A DNA stretch of 64,000 nucleotides. It comes from Roseovarius sp. (GTDB taxonomy: Bacteria > Pseudomonadota > Alphaproteobacteria > Rhodobacterales > Rhodobacteraceae). The stretch spans positions 98,590-162,589 of the forward strand of contig NZ_JALUXE010000024.1 of assembly GCF_027019125.1 (NCBI RefSeq), read 5' to 3'. The position numbers were made by a program, and so were the translations under genes. The notes under the pieces are model-generated. The model saw nothing but the letters and a program-made list of their open reading frames with translations. It did not search any database and was not told the DNA's origin. Positions 18,801 through 27,715 of the stretch are shown here, piece after piece; position 1 is the first letter of the stretch; the number at the start of each line of letters is the position of its first letter.

Positions 18801-19624
18801 TTGTGATGTTCCGAGTCGGGGGCCAGGAGCTTGCCCTCTGTCACCTCGGCCACGGTCTTGACCTGCGGCGCAGGTTCCGGCTCTGGCTCTGGCTCTGCTT
18901 CGGCTTCGCTCTGCGGCGCTCCGTCCTCTTCGGCTTCCAGCTCAGCTTCGGGCTCTGGATCATCCTCGGGCTCGAATTCCGGCTCGTCATCGTCGCCTTC
19001 GAATTCGTCAAATTCCGCGCCGTCGCCTCCGTCCAGCTGATCCAGCAAACCCGCCAGCCCCATGTCAAAGACGGGGGCCTTGGCTTTGGGGGCCGATGCC
19101 GCTTCAGGTTCAGGTTCAGGTTCAGACTTGGGCGCAGCAGGCGCTTCGGCGGCCGCTTTCTGCGGCACCACATCGGGTTGCGGCTCTGCTGTGGGCGCAG
19201 GCTCTGCCGGTTCGGCTTCGGCCCCGGTCAAACGCCCGATCATCGTTCGCAAATCCTGCTTGAGCCCCGCTGTCGGGCCCGGCTCCACATCGGCGCGGGT
19301 GTCGGCGGTCTCTTCGAGCATGCCGCGCAACGCGTCGCCGGTGCGCATCAGGATATCGGTGATCTCGCCATTCAGCGGCACGCCTTCGTCGCGCACCAGA
19401 CCGATCAGATCCTCGGCCAAATGTGCCAGCCCCTCGACCTGCGCCAGTCCCAGCACGCGCGAGTTGCCCTTGAAGGTATGGACAGCCCGGAACAGCGCGC
19501 CGATATGCGCACCCATGTCGCCTTTGCCCCCTTCAAGGGCATCGAGCGCCGCTTCCATTGCGTCAAGGGACTGCGCGCCGTCATCGGCATACAGCATCCA
19601 GATTTCGTCCATCTCATCCATCAT
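15866..19624 (-). CDS. cheA3: CheA3-like protein: N-terminal Hpt (P1), long linker, degenerate P4 region and C-terminal CheW-like P5
   Basis: P1 motif LFRAVHTFKGNSRVLGL; C-terminal VRVGHVRYVLPVDSIHRILQ...AIPVDELLGQQLVMLRPL; catalytic N/G boxes not seen. Confidence 0.82.
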   Translation of the reverse strand: MMDEMDEIWMLYADDGAQSLDAMEAALDALEGGKGDMGAHIGALFRAVHTFKGNSRVLGLAQVEGLAHLAEDLIGLVRDEGVPLNGEITDILMRTGDALRGMLEETADTRADVEPGPTAGLKQDLRTMIGRLTGAEAEPAEPAPTAEPQPDVVPQKAAAEAPAAPKSEPEPEPEAASAPKAKAPVFDMGLAGLLDQLDGGDGAEFDEFEGDDDEPEFEPEDDPEPEAELEAEEDGAPQSEAEAEPEPEPEPAPQVKTVAEVTEGKLLAPDSEHHKIFNDMADKTCAALDALVAEWVEDTSPRAAHRQADNLHYAAGQLNLADWLALLEPVLSGDAPDLAATRDLSAAIRRLLSGESAAPEVAEEPAPEPEPMPEPAVDVVSEPVAEPEPAPEPQVEAKAAPVKKTTARPKPAAEVAEGKLRADQTYHQIFADMVFKTLDKMDALCANWSEDSSLAALRKEADGLRYAAQQLDLTGWVALLDPVAEATGMSHAAAKDHVAELRARAAQEFGDADAAPAQTRGPIDPAADGRAFFQAIAELYPLIADQGMRMGGDTPCTMEERRDLAERIADLAAPREYVRLVDSAHRLSQEPAGHAYRAAELALYEELVSVERSLPASVFDAEMMPPSKLLGAWCVDHIFETLQSLRKGMEARSVEDGANWFPAFSTLMRQVHFACLNYRIETASQLTMALIDLFARVRVDQKAPDVILLQMGRGFVDTMELVFDALDQGDTPDTSRIEKMFEEATNACFVASGVMTAKSIESRLGLPPEFHRVMSPESVKTAHEAIKEGLHFYVLRADLNDDDALAQGFLEWITTGVVRMITNVTVFLDKATLFDFLVASSLEEDRMVERLAMLDTTGTRLMMAQALKVREAPEAGAAEPDTLDLIPMSDVGDSLALLEAVGAISASHAQLEHELTQLASVDLVQDVMEALRATGVGELEQRVRSVLRDRLEQHNMRLQEISESGAQLSAELSHLQQESVAQRSRPSEVLLRPLKAYVATQARKIGVDASVTYVGGDVMLDQMLIEELRGPLKTLVNLRLSGEYPASRFHISVEAESDHVRVELTDNSPEAPVSEAYAVLADEMARKKGALRRVSLPAGAGVRFHLRVPQHMIVLDGMVVRVGHVRYVLPVDSIHRILQTDRLLPVAASGGARMLHIDEGPLVPVHPLLPEPADMPAGARLYVVLSSNQTRIAIPVDELLGQQLVMLRPLQGVLSGMRDMSGIAVLSGGEVGMVVAVSALASGDESKASVAA

Positions 19625-19658
19625 GGTGTCACCCGCCCAGTGGGTTGCATTCCGGCCC

Positions 19659-20063
19659 TCAGGCCCCGACCAGTGCCCGCATCACGCGCGTCAACTCGTC
19701 TCCGGTCTTTTCCTCGAGGTCATGCGACACTGTGCCGGAGGGCTTGGAAACCACCCCATCCGCACCCAGTTCGCGCGCCTTTGCCGCCAGGGGAGATCCC
19801 TGCACCGTCACCGAGGACAGCATACAGATCTTGGCCCGCGTCTTGAGCTTGGCGTGACGCAGAAACTCAAGCCCGTCCATCACCGGCATCTCGATATCGA
19901 GCAGGATCAGGTCGAGGTCGGGCAGGTCCGGAAGCTTGTCCAGCGCCTCTTGTCCGTTGGCGGCCTGCGCCACGAGCTTGAAGTCTTTACGCGACTTGAG
20001 AAAACTGGAGATGTAGAGCCGCATCATCGCGGCATCGTCCACCACCATTACATTATAAGGCAT
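19659..20063 (-). CDS. cheY: Chemotaxis response regulator CheY-like
   Basis: VMVVDDAAMMR, LILLDIEMPVMDGLEFL, MLSSVTV, GADGVVSKPSG. Confidence 0.88.
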   Translation of the reverse strand: MPYNVMVVDDAAMMRLYISSFLKSRKDFKLVAQAANGQEALDKLPDLPDLDLILLDIEMPVMDGLEFLRHAKLKTRAKICMLSSVTVQGSPLAAKARELGADGVVSKPSGTVSHDLEEKTGDELTRVMRALVGA

Positions 20064-20128
20064 TGTCTTGTCTCCAAATTATATGGACTTTGGCAGAGGT
20101 GGGGCGGCACCGCGCCGCCCCCTCCCGC

Positions 20129-22078
20129 TCAGAAGCCGTTAAAGCCACGTGCGTCGAGATCGAGCGATCCGCCACCATTCACCCGCCCGTTGGGCTTGCT
20201 TCCCATCATGGCCTGGATCTGCGCCATCATCTCGGGCGTGAGACCGCTGAAGCCGCTCATCGGGACCGCCGCCGTCGTGCGGCGCAGCTTGAAGCGACCG
20301 ATCTCTTCCTTCATCTGCTGGGTGGCGGCACTCATCTCGGCAGCGCCAGCGGCCAGTTCGTCCGCCTGCTGGCTGGTATCGAGCGCCGTCTTGGAAATCT
20401 CGGACATGGCGAGCGAGATTTGCGCCACGCCGCGCGACTGCTCGGCACCCGAGCGGTCGATTTCCTCGACGATATCCTTGACCTGCGTGATCTGCTGCGA
20501 GATGCCGGTAAAGGCCTCGGATGTCTCATCCGCAATGCGAACCCCCGCATTGACGCGGTTCGACGCATCCTCGATCAGATCCGAAGTTTCGCGCGCCGCC
20601 TTGGCGGACCGGCCCGCAAGGTTGCGCACCTCTTGCGCCACCACGGCAAAGCCGCGCCCATGCTGACCGGCCCGCGCCGCCTCGACCGCCGCGTTCAGCG
20701 CCAGGAGGTTGGTCTGGAACGCGATTTCGTCGATCACCTTGATGATCTTGGCGATGTCCTGCGACGAGGTCTTGATGCCATGCATGGCTGTGACCATGTC
20801 CTTGATCTTGGCGGCACCCTGATCGGCGAGACCCACGGCGCTGCTTACGAATTGCGACGCTTTCTGGGTCGACTCGGAATTTGCGCGCACCTGCTGATCG
20901 GTCTGGTTGACCGAAGCCGAGACCTCTTCGACCGAGGCCGAGGCAACCTGCGAATTGGTCGAGAGCGTCTGGCTCGAGTGGGCCACCTGGTTCACCGTGG
21001 TCGCGACCTGATCCACCTGTTCGGAGATCACCGCAAAGGCCCCGTTGAGGCTGCTGAACGCCTGCTCGAAGGACTCGATCACGCTGCGATATTCGCCTTT
21101 GAACTTGGACAGGTCCGCCTGCACGTCAAGATTGCCCGCGACGATGGAATCCGACAGCGTGCGAATTTCGCTGACCACTTCGCGGAAATTGCCGCGCACC
21201 TTCTCGATGACGCGGTTGATGAAGGCTTTCTTGCCGGGCAGCGTCGCGAAGGGCGTATCGAAATTGCCTTCGCCGAACTCCTCGACCACGGCGAGCGCGG
21301 CCTTCTTGGTGTCGATATGGGCCTTAACCATTGCATTCATCATCGCCGCTGCGCTGCGGACTTCACTCCGTTCGAACGCGTCATGGTCGACGAAGGCATC
21401 AATATCACCGGCATCATGCGCGGCGGCCATTTTCTCCATCTCTGAGGTCAGAAGCTGGAACTCATTGAGCGCGAGGTCATTCTCGGCCTTGATGCGCTTG
21501 ATCTCGGTCACGTCCCGCCATTCCACCAGCACGAATTGCGATCCACGCTCGACACCGGCGACGGGGGTCGCGGTAAATTCCAGCGAGATGCCGCCAATCA
21601 CAAAGGCACCTTCATGCGGCCCGGTCATGTTATCCATGATCCGGCGCTGATAATGCGGGTTCTTGTGGAACACATCGACATTCTTGCCGATGATCTCACG
21701 CGACCGGAAATGCGGCAGATCGCGACGGATATCGTTTTCAATGCGGTCGAACATCTTGAACGCGGCTTCGTTACAGTAGAGGATATTGTAATCCTCGTCC
21801 GCAACCATGATCGGATTGCCCAAAGAGGCCAGAAGCGAGGTTGCAACCACGCGCTTGGAAAAATCCAGGTCTTTCACGTCATCCATGCTGTCATTTCCTC
21901 TATTCTTGGCGTCACGGGTCGATTGGGTGGTCATCTCTTGTTTCCTTTCGGTGTCGTCGGCGGGCTGGTCCGGCGTGGGCTGGGGGGCTGAAACATCCAT
22001 CCGCGAGTCATCCGCGGCACTGGACGTGGAAATCGGTTCCTGATCGGAAGCCGGGGGATCGGAGCGCGGGTCGGCCAT
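20129..22078 (-). CDS. Soluble methyl-accepting chemotaxis protein with PAS domain
   Basis: [42 protein letters not shown] hairpin tip; PAS region [20 protein letters not shown]; no TM helices. Confidence 0.93.
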   Translation of the reverse strand: MADPRSDPPASDQEPISTSSAADDSRMDVSAPQPTPDQPADDTERKQEMTTQSTRDAKNRGNDSMDDVKDLDFSKRVVATSLLASLGNPIMVADEDYNILYCNEAAFKMFDRIENDIRRDLPHFRSREIIGKNVDVFHKNPHYQRRIMDNMTGPHEGAFVIGGISLEFTATPVAGVERGSQFVLVEWRDVTEIKRIKAENDLALNEFQLLTSEMEKMAAAHDAGDIDAFVDHDAFERSEVRSAAAMMNAMVKAHIDTKKAALAVVEEFGEGNFDTPFATLPGKKAFINRVIEKVRGNFREVVSEIRTLSDSIVAGNLDVQADLSKFKGEYRSVIESFEQAFSSLNGAFAVISEQVDQVATTVNQVAHSSQTLSTNSQVASASVEEVSASVNQTDQQVRANSESTQKASQFVSSAVGLADQGAAKIKDMVTAMHGIKTSSQDIAKIIKVIDEIAFQTNLLALNAAVEAARAGQHGRGFAVVAQEVRNLAGRSAKAARETSDLIEDASNRVNAGVRIADETSEAFTGISQQITQVKDIVEEIDRSGAEQSRGVAQISLAMSEISKTALDTSQQADELAAGAAEMSAATQQMKEEIGRFKLRRTTAAVPMSGFSGLTPEMMAQIQAMMGSKPNGRVNGGGSLDLDARGFNGF

Positions 22079-22081
22079 GGA

Positions 22082-22603
22082 TCAGGCTTCGGCCATCATC
22101 GGCGGGACGAGCGCGTCATCCTCGACCAGCAGGTTGACATTGAGCAGGATCGCTACCCGGTCTTCCAGACGGCCCAACCCCAAAACGAGGCTGCGGCCCT
22201 CGGCCCCCGAGAAGCTATGCGTCCGGTCGATCTGGTTGGCGGGAATGTCGAGAACTTCGTTGACGCCATCCACGATCAGGCCCACCGGCGCATCGCTCAC
22301 TTGCAGCACGATCACCACCGTGCGGTCATCATAGGCCTTGTCCGGCATGCCAAAGCGCAGCCGCACATCCATAAGCGGGATCACCTTGCCACGCAGGTTG
22401 ATCACACCCTTGATGTAATGCGGCACGTCCGGCACGCTCATGATCCGTTGCAGCCCGACAATCTCGGTCACAACTCCGATCGACACCCCGTAGAGTTCGG
22501 ATCCGACCGGAAAGGTCAGATACATGGTGTCGATGGAATCCGACGGCTCGGCCTGGAGCTCGTTCTGTGGTGCCTGCGTATCGGCTAACGCGGTTTTAGT
22601 CAT
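22082..22603 (-). CDS. cheW: Chemotaxis coupling protein CheW
   Basis: YLTFPVGSELYGVSIGVVTEIV, IKGVINLRGKVIPLMDVRLRFG. Confidence 0.95.
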   Translation of the reverse strand: MTKTALADTQAPQNELQAEPSDSIDTMYLTFPVGSELYGVSIGVVTEIVGLQRIMSVPDVPHYIKGVINLRGKVIPLMDVRLRFGMPDKAYDDRTVVIVLQVSDAPVGLIVDGVNEVLDIPANQIDRTHSFSGAEGRSLVLGLGRLEDRVAILLNVNLLVEDDALVPPMMAEA

Positions 22604-22605
22604 GG

Positions 22606-23736
22606 TCAGACTCCTCTATGGGTCATTCGGGGGGCCGGGGCGGCAGTTGCCCGCTGGGTTGCAGATGTCGTGCCAACCGAAGCCAGCAGTTTCTCCGCCA
22701 TCTGGTCGAGCGGCACTTGTGCCAGCGCCGCCCCTCTCTCCCACGCACGCGCGGGCATTCCGTAGACCAGCGATGTGGCCTCGTCCTGAACAAAGGTCTG
22801 CGCCCCCGCGAGGCGCGCGGCCAGCAATCCGTTGGCACCGTCGCTGCCCATGCCGGTCAGCAGGGCTGCACTCAGGCGCGGCGCAGCCAGCTTTGCGGCC
22901 GATGCCAGAAGAACGTCGACCGACGGCGTTGAATAACAAACCGGATCGCCTGCGGTCATCTCGACCGCAAGTTCACCCGACGCGGCCCGACGCAAGCGCA
23001 TGTGCCGCTCGCCGCCCGGCGCAATGAGGGCCAGGCCGGGGCTAAGTCGGTCGCCCTGTCGCGCCTCGCGCACCTCGATGGCACAGGTCGCATTGAGCCG
23101 TCGGGCAAAAGCCTCGGTAAAGCCGGCGGGCATGTGCTGAACAATCACCACGGGGGGGCAATCGACGGGTAACGCATGCAGCACCGTGCCCAGCGCCTGC
23201 ACCCCGCCTGTCGAGGCCCCAAGCGCGATCACCCACTCGCGCGACCGCACAGGTGCCGCAAGCGCTTGCGATGAGGCTGGCGCGGCAGCCGCGACCGCGG
23301 TCTGCATCCGCTTCATGTCGACCCGCGCCACCGCCCGCACACGTGCAGCCAGGGTTGCCATTGCGATCGTGTCCATCAAGCCTGGCGCCACGCCTTGTGG
23401 CTTGGGCATCACATCGATTGCCCCGGCCTCCAGCGCCTCGATACTGCGCCGCGCCCCAAGCTGGGTTGTCGATGACACCACGATGGTCGGGATACGCAGC
23501 CGCGCCACGGTCTGACGCAGGAATTCCATGCCACCCAGCCCCGGCATTTCCAGATCCAACGTGATCACCTCCGGGCGACGGGCGACGACAAAGTCATGCG
23601 CCTCTTCGGCACTCGCGGCCTCGCCGATCACCTCGATGTCGGGATCAGCGGCAAGCGTCCGGGTCAGGAACCGCCGGAAAAAGGTTGAATCGTCGACAAC
23701 GAGCACCGTGACGGGTGCGGAGGAACGGGTCATCAT
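22606..23736 (-). CDS. cheB: Protein-glutamate methylesterase CheB
   Basis: REC domain plus IALGASTGGVQALGTVL, VVIVQHMPAGFTEAFA, LLTGMGSDGANGL. Confidence 0.95.
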   Translation of the reverse strand: MMTRSSAPVTVLVVDDSTFFRRFLTRTLAADPDIEVIGEAASAEEAHDFVVARRPEVITLDLEMPGLGGMEFLRQTVARLRIPTIVVSSTTQLGARRSIEALEAGAIDVMPKPQGVAPGLMDTIAMATLAARVRAVARVDMKRMQTAVAAAAPASSQALAAPVRSREWVIALGASTGGVQALGTVLHALPVDCPPVVIVQHMPAGFTEAFARRLNATCAIEVREARQGDRLSPGLALIAPGGERHMRLRRAASGELAVEMTAGDPVCYSTPSVDVLLASAAKLAAPRLSAALLTGMGSDGANGLLAARLAGAQTFVQDEATSLVYGMPARAWERGAALAQVPLDQMAEKLLASVGTTSATQRATAAPAPRMTHRGV

Positions 23737-24542
23737 GACCTCCTACGATAAAGACCGGTGGCGACGGGCTCCCAGAGGGTGCCAAGTTGGCGCACGGATT
23801 CCGTCACAGAGGTGATCAGCCAGCCACCCGGCTCGACCACGTCATAGAGGGCATTCACCGTGGCAATCTGATCGGCCCGATCGAAATAATAGAGCACGTT
23901 GCGGCAGAAGACGGCCTGAAACGGGCGGTTGAACGGATAGGGTGTCGCCTTGAGGTTCATGCGCCGGAAGGTGCAGGCCTTGCGCAACTCGGGGGCCACG
24001 CGGTACTGATCCAGCCCGGCAGGCGTGAACCAGCGATTTACCCGCGCCGGGTCGGTCTGGGAAAACTGACGGGCAGAATAGATGCCCAACTCGGCCCGCT
24101 CGACCACCGGCTCGCTGATATCGGTGCCCAGAATATGCGTGCGGTTGAGAACGCCAGTTCCCAGCCGCTCGGCCAGCATGATGCCCAGCGTATAGGCCTC
24201 TTCTCCACTGGAACAGGCCGCCGACCAGAACCGGAATTCGGAACGCTCCTTGAGTTCAGGCAGGGCCAGGTCCATGAAATGGTCCAGCACCTCGATCTCG
24301 CGGAAAAAATAGGTGTGGTTGATCGAAGCCGCATGCAGCACAGCAAGCTGCAGGTCCTGCGCACTGGCGCGGTCCAACTCACGCGCCAGGTGGTTCAGAT
24401 CTGGCAGGCCGAACCGCCGCAAGACGCGCTCCATTCGCTGGCGCAGCAAATTGGCCTTGGACGGGCCAAAGGTGATCCCGCAGCGGCGGCTCAACCAATC
24501 GCGCAGCTGCTCGAATCCGGCCTGATCCGCATGGATCTCCAT
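23733..24542 (-). CDS. cheR: Chemotaxis methyltransferase CheR
   Basis: FRFWSAACSSGEEAYTLGIML, VFCRNVLYYFDRADQI; start MEIHADQ coupled as TGATG to the upstream cheA stop. Confidence 0.95.
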   Translation of the reverse strand: MEIHADQAGFEQLRDWLSRRCGITFGPSKANLLRQRMERVLRRFGLPDLNHLARELDRASAQDLQLAVLHAASINHTYFFREIEVLDHFMDLALPELKERSEFRFWSAACSSGEEAYTLGIMLAERLGTGVLNRTHILGTDISEPVVERAELGIYSARQFSQTDPARVNRWFTPAGLDQYRVAPELRKACTFRRMNLKATPYPFNRPFQAVFCRNVLYYFDRADQIATVNALYDVVEPGGWLITSVTESVRQLGTLWEPVATGLYRRRS

Positions 24543-25753
24543 CAACGCCCGCCTCCGTTTGCCAGTCGCTCGCAATCAAGCACCATCGCCACCTCGCCCG
24601 AGGCCAAGAGCGCAAAGCCCCAGCTCGCGCGCACCCGTGTCAGGGTGCCTTCCAGCGGCTTCATCACCACCTGCTGACGGTCGAGAATCTCATCGACCGG
24701 CACGGCAATCGGGCCAGAGGTCGACTCGAACACGATAAAGACCATCTCTGACAGCGGCGGCAGATCGCTGCGCATGCCGTCAAAGAATTTTTCCAACCGG
24801 CACACAGGAATGAACCGATCCCGCTGCCGCAGCATTTCGCAGCCACCCTCGGCCGAAAGGGCCAGGTGATCGCCAATGCCCGGTTTCACGATCTCGGCAA
24901 TATCGTCGATCGGCACGCAATAGAGCTGCGTGCCCAGCCGCAGGATCACGCTGTCCAGAAACGCCAGCGACACAGGAATATGCAGCGACACGGTAGTGCC
25001 TTTGCCCTCTTCGCTCTGCACCCCGATGCGGCCCCGCAGATCCTTCATCGTGGTGTTGAGCACATCCATGCCCACACCGCGCCCCGACAGGGTCGTCACG
25101 GCCTCGGCTGTCGAGAACCCCGGCTCGAAAATCGCCTTCCAGACGGCGGCATCCTCGGGCTCTTCGGTCGGGCCGAAGAGACCCCGCTCGCGCGCCTTGG
25201 ACAGGATCTTGCCACGGTTGAGACCGCGACCGTCGTCGATCACCTGAATTCGCACTTCGCTGCCCACCTGTGCGGCAGACAGTACAATCCGCCCCGCGGG
25301 CGATTTTCCCGCGGCCTCGCGCTCTGCGGGGGGTTCCAGCCCGTGATCGGCGGAATTGCGCACCACATGCAGCAACGGATCATAAAGACGGTCCGCCACC
25401 AGCTTGTCGATGGATGTATCCTCGCCACGCAACTCGAGGTCGATTTGTTTTCCGGTTTCGCGCTGCAGTTCGCGCACCATGCGCTTGAGCCTGCGAAACA
25501 CCTCATCCACGGGCACCAACCGCAGTTCGCTCGCGGCGTCCTGCACTTCGCCCACGATCATCGACAGGCGGTGCGCGGCCGCTTCGAACCCAACAAGATC
25601 GAGATTGGCCAATTCCGGGGCATTGATGGTTTCGGATACCGAGAGCGACAGCTCTCCTACGAGATCCATCAAGCGTCCGATCTTATCGGAAGACACGCGT
25701 AACAACGCGCCGCCAGAGGCCTGCTCAGGTACCTGCTCTGCGCGCGCGGTCAT
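24542..25753 (-). CDS. cheA4: CheA4-like histidine kinase lacking the P1 phosphotransfer and P2 domains
   Basis: Starts at the P3 dimerisation region; N box LLHVVRNSADHGLEP, G boxes VIDDGRGL and SGRGVGMDVL; CheW-like C-terminus; no HxxKG. Confidence 0.92.
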   Translation of the reverse strand: MTARAEQVPEQASGGALLRVSSDKIGRLMDLVGELSLSVSETINAPELANLDLVGFEAAAHRLSMIVGEVQDAASELRLVPVDEVFRRLKRMVRELQRETGKQIDLELRGEDTSIDKLVADRLYDPLLHVVRNSADHGLEPPAEREAAGKSPAGRIVLSAAQVGSEVRIQVIDDGRGLNRGKILSKARERGLFGPTEEPEDAAVWKAIFEPGFSTAEAVTTLSGRGVGMDVLNTTMKDLRGRIGVQSEEGKGTTVSLHIPVSLAFLDSVILRLGTQLYCVPIDDIAEIVKPGIGDHLALSAEGGCEMLRQRDRFIPVCRLEKFFDGMRSDLPPLSEMVFIVFESTSGPIAVPVDEILDRQQVVMKPLEGTLTRVRASWGFALLASGEVAMVLDCERLANGGGR

Positions 25754-25892
25754 GGCTGCAACCCTCTTTCAGGACACAGCTTTTCTGTGGACACACTCGA
25801 CATGTGAATGGGTCTCTCCAAGACTGTCGGCTTGCTCGCCGGTTACATTTGAACGCAGGATTGCAACCGGCGTGCCAAGCTAGGGGGCGCCG

Positions 25893-26201
25893 TCAGGCGG
25901 CATCTTCGGTGTTTCCATCGAAATTGAAGATACAGACTCCTTCGAATCCCGTAGATCGAAAGAGAAAGGTCTTCTTCATAGTCTGGATGAAGCCCCCGTG
26001 TTTCTTTTCGAAGTTCTTGAGATCCGCGATGGTCGGGAAGAACAGGTTTACAGAAATGTCACCCTCCTTGCCGATCATCACCGTCAAACCGGAGATCCGA
26101 CATTCCGGAATCGCATTCCCCAGAATCTCCGTGATGAAAGGGGCCGCGATCTGTGCCGCATCGAGGCTTGGAAACTTGAGATGATACGTTTTCGATAACA
26201 T
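25893..26201 (-). CDS. Hypothetical 102-aa protein at the head of the chemotaxis gene group
   Basis: Start chosen at MLSKTYHLKFPSLDAAQIAAPFITEILGNAIPECRISGLTVMIGKEGDISVNLFFP; same strand as the che genes. Confidence 0.6.
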   Translation of the reverse strand: MLSKTYHLKFPSLDAAQIAAPFITEILGNAIPECRISGLTVMIGKEGDISVNLFFPTIADLKNFEKKHGGFIQTMKKTFLFRSTGFEGVCIFNFDGNTEDAA

Positions 26202-26516
26202 TTGTTGCCTACCAGTTGAGCTCTTCTGACTCCCCAAACGGACCCTTCCCCAAAAATGTGAGCGCTCAGGCGACATATCCTCCGAGTATCTTTAGATGGA
26301 GGCGGCTCGCTTTTGGCGCGAACCCGCACTGAAAGTGCTGGCCTGCACAAAGGACAGCATCCGCACTCCTGCCGACTGACGAAGCCTCGACACACGACAG
26401 TCGACACCCGCCCTTTTCGTCGGAGTTGCGACGTTTTTCTGGCGCAACCGGCCGGGTTGCCCCGCGAAATCACGCTTTCGGGCCAATCCGGGGCAAAAAT
26501 GCCCGCAAAACCCGTC

Positions 26517-26532
26517 TGGCACGATCCCTGCT
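26517..26532 (+). promoter_or_regulatory. Sigma54 promoter upstream of the fleT-fliE operon
   Basis: TGGCAC-GATCC-CTGCT; one mismatch to the -24/-12 consensus; predicted ~24-nt leader. Confidence 0.75.
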
Positions 26533-26566
26533 TACACATTTCATATCGCAATCAACGAGGTTTCCC

Positions 26567-27703
26567 ATGGCCGACATCTGCATCACCGCCGCGAATTTCC
26601 CTCAGGCACAGGCCCTCAAGGCGCTGCTCGACGGGCGCCGTCTGAATGTCCGCATCGGCTATCAGCCCACCTGTCACACGCTTGTTCAGGGCGCACCCGT
26701 GACCGACCAGCGCGCGCTGGTGGAACTGGCCCGCAAGCTGGGGGCGAAACGCATCGTGGTGGTCGAAGGTCAGGCCGCAGAATTTGCCCTGCGCGAGGAT
26801 CTGGGCGGGCGCATGCTGACCGTATCGCTGCCCGATAGCGGCCTGCCCGCCCTGCGCGATGCCGCTCTGATGGCCCTGGCCGATCTCTTGGCTGCGCCCT
26901 TTGGCACCATGGTTGCCGCAGATCCGAACTCGGGTGCCCTCATTGATATGGCCCGCCGCGTCGCCCGCTTTGACGTCAGCGTCTTTATCAACGGCCCCAC
27001 CGGCAGCGGCAAGGAAGTGCTGTCGCGCCTGATCCACGCGGCTTCGCCCCGCGCCGACAAACCCTTTGTTGCGATCAACTGCGCCGCTATCCCCGAGAAC
27101 ATGCTCGAAGCGCTGCTCTTCGGACATGAAAAAGGGGCCTTCACCGGCGCCAACACCGCCAACAAGGGCTATCTGCGCGCCGCTGACGGTGGCACGCTGC
27201 TGCTTGATGAGATTTCCGAAATGCCGATGGCGCTTCAGGCCAAACTCCTCCGTGTCATTCAGGAAAAGGTCGTGACCCCGTTGGGCAGCCAGGCCGAAAC
27301 CCCGGTTGATGTGCGCATCCTCGCCACTTCCAACCGCGACATGGAGAGCGAAATCGCACGCGGCACCTTCCGCGAAGACCTCTATTACCGCCTCAACGTG
27401 TTCCCGCTGGAAACGCTGGCCTTGTCAGCGCGTCCGCAGGATGTTCCGGTGCTGGCCCAAGCGATGCTGCGCCGCCACACGCCCGAAGGACTGCCGACGC
27501 CGCTTTTGTCGCCCGAGGCTTGCGACATCCTTACCGGCCATTCCTGGCCCGGCAATGTGCGCGAGCTGGAAAACGTCATGCAGCGCGCGCTGGTTCTGGC
27601 CGATGGCATGGTGATTGCACCTGAACATATCATGCTTGTTGCCCGCCCCACCTCTCTGTCCGCCGCGCGCCCCGCCGCAGTATTCACCTCTCTCGCCGCC
27701 TGA
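26567..27703 (+). CDS. fleT: Sigma54 AAA+ activator lacking a C-terminal HTH, FleT-like
   Basis: GPTGSGKEVLSRLIH, HEKGAFTGA, GGTLLLDEISEMP; C-terminus ends EHIMLVARPTSLSAARPAAVFTSLAA with no Fis HTH; start chosen at MADICITAANF. Confidence 0.83.
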   Translation: MADICITAANFPQAQALKALLDGRRLNVRIGYQPTCHTLVQGAPVTDQRALVELARKLGAKRIVVVEGQAAEFALREDLGGRMLTVSLPDSGLPALRDAALMALADLLAAPFGTMVAADPNSGALIDMARRVARFDVSVFINGPTGSGKEVLSRLIHAASPRADKPFVAINCAAIPENMLEALLFGHEKGAFTGANTANKGYLRAADGGTLLLDEISEMPMALQAKLLRVIQEKVVTPLGSQAETPVDVRILATSNRDMESEIARGTFREDLYYRLNVFPLETLALSARPQDVPVLAQAMLRRHTPEGLPTPLLSPEACDILTGHSWPGNVRELENVMQRALVLADGMVIAPEHIMLVARPTSLSAARPAAVFTSLAA

Positions 27704-27715
27704 TCCTGACCTGAC

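Noticed and set aside
18430-18990. Repetitive GGCTCTGG/TTCAGG tracts in the cheA3-like gene considered as a DNA repeat or CRISPR-like array
   Set aside because: They are codon-level repeats encoding Pro/Glu/Ala-rich linkers (PEPEPEP), irregularly spaced, with no repeat-spacer structure.
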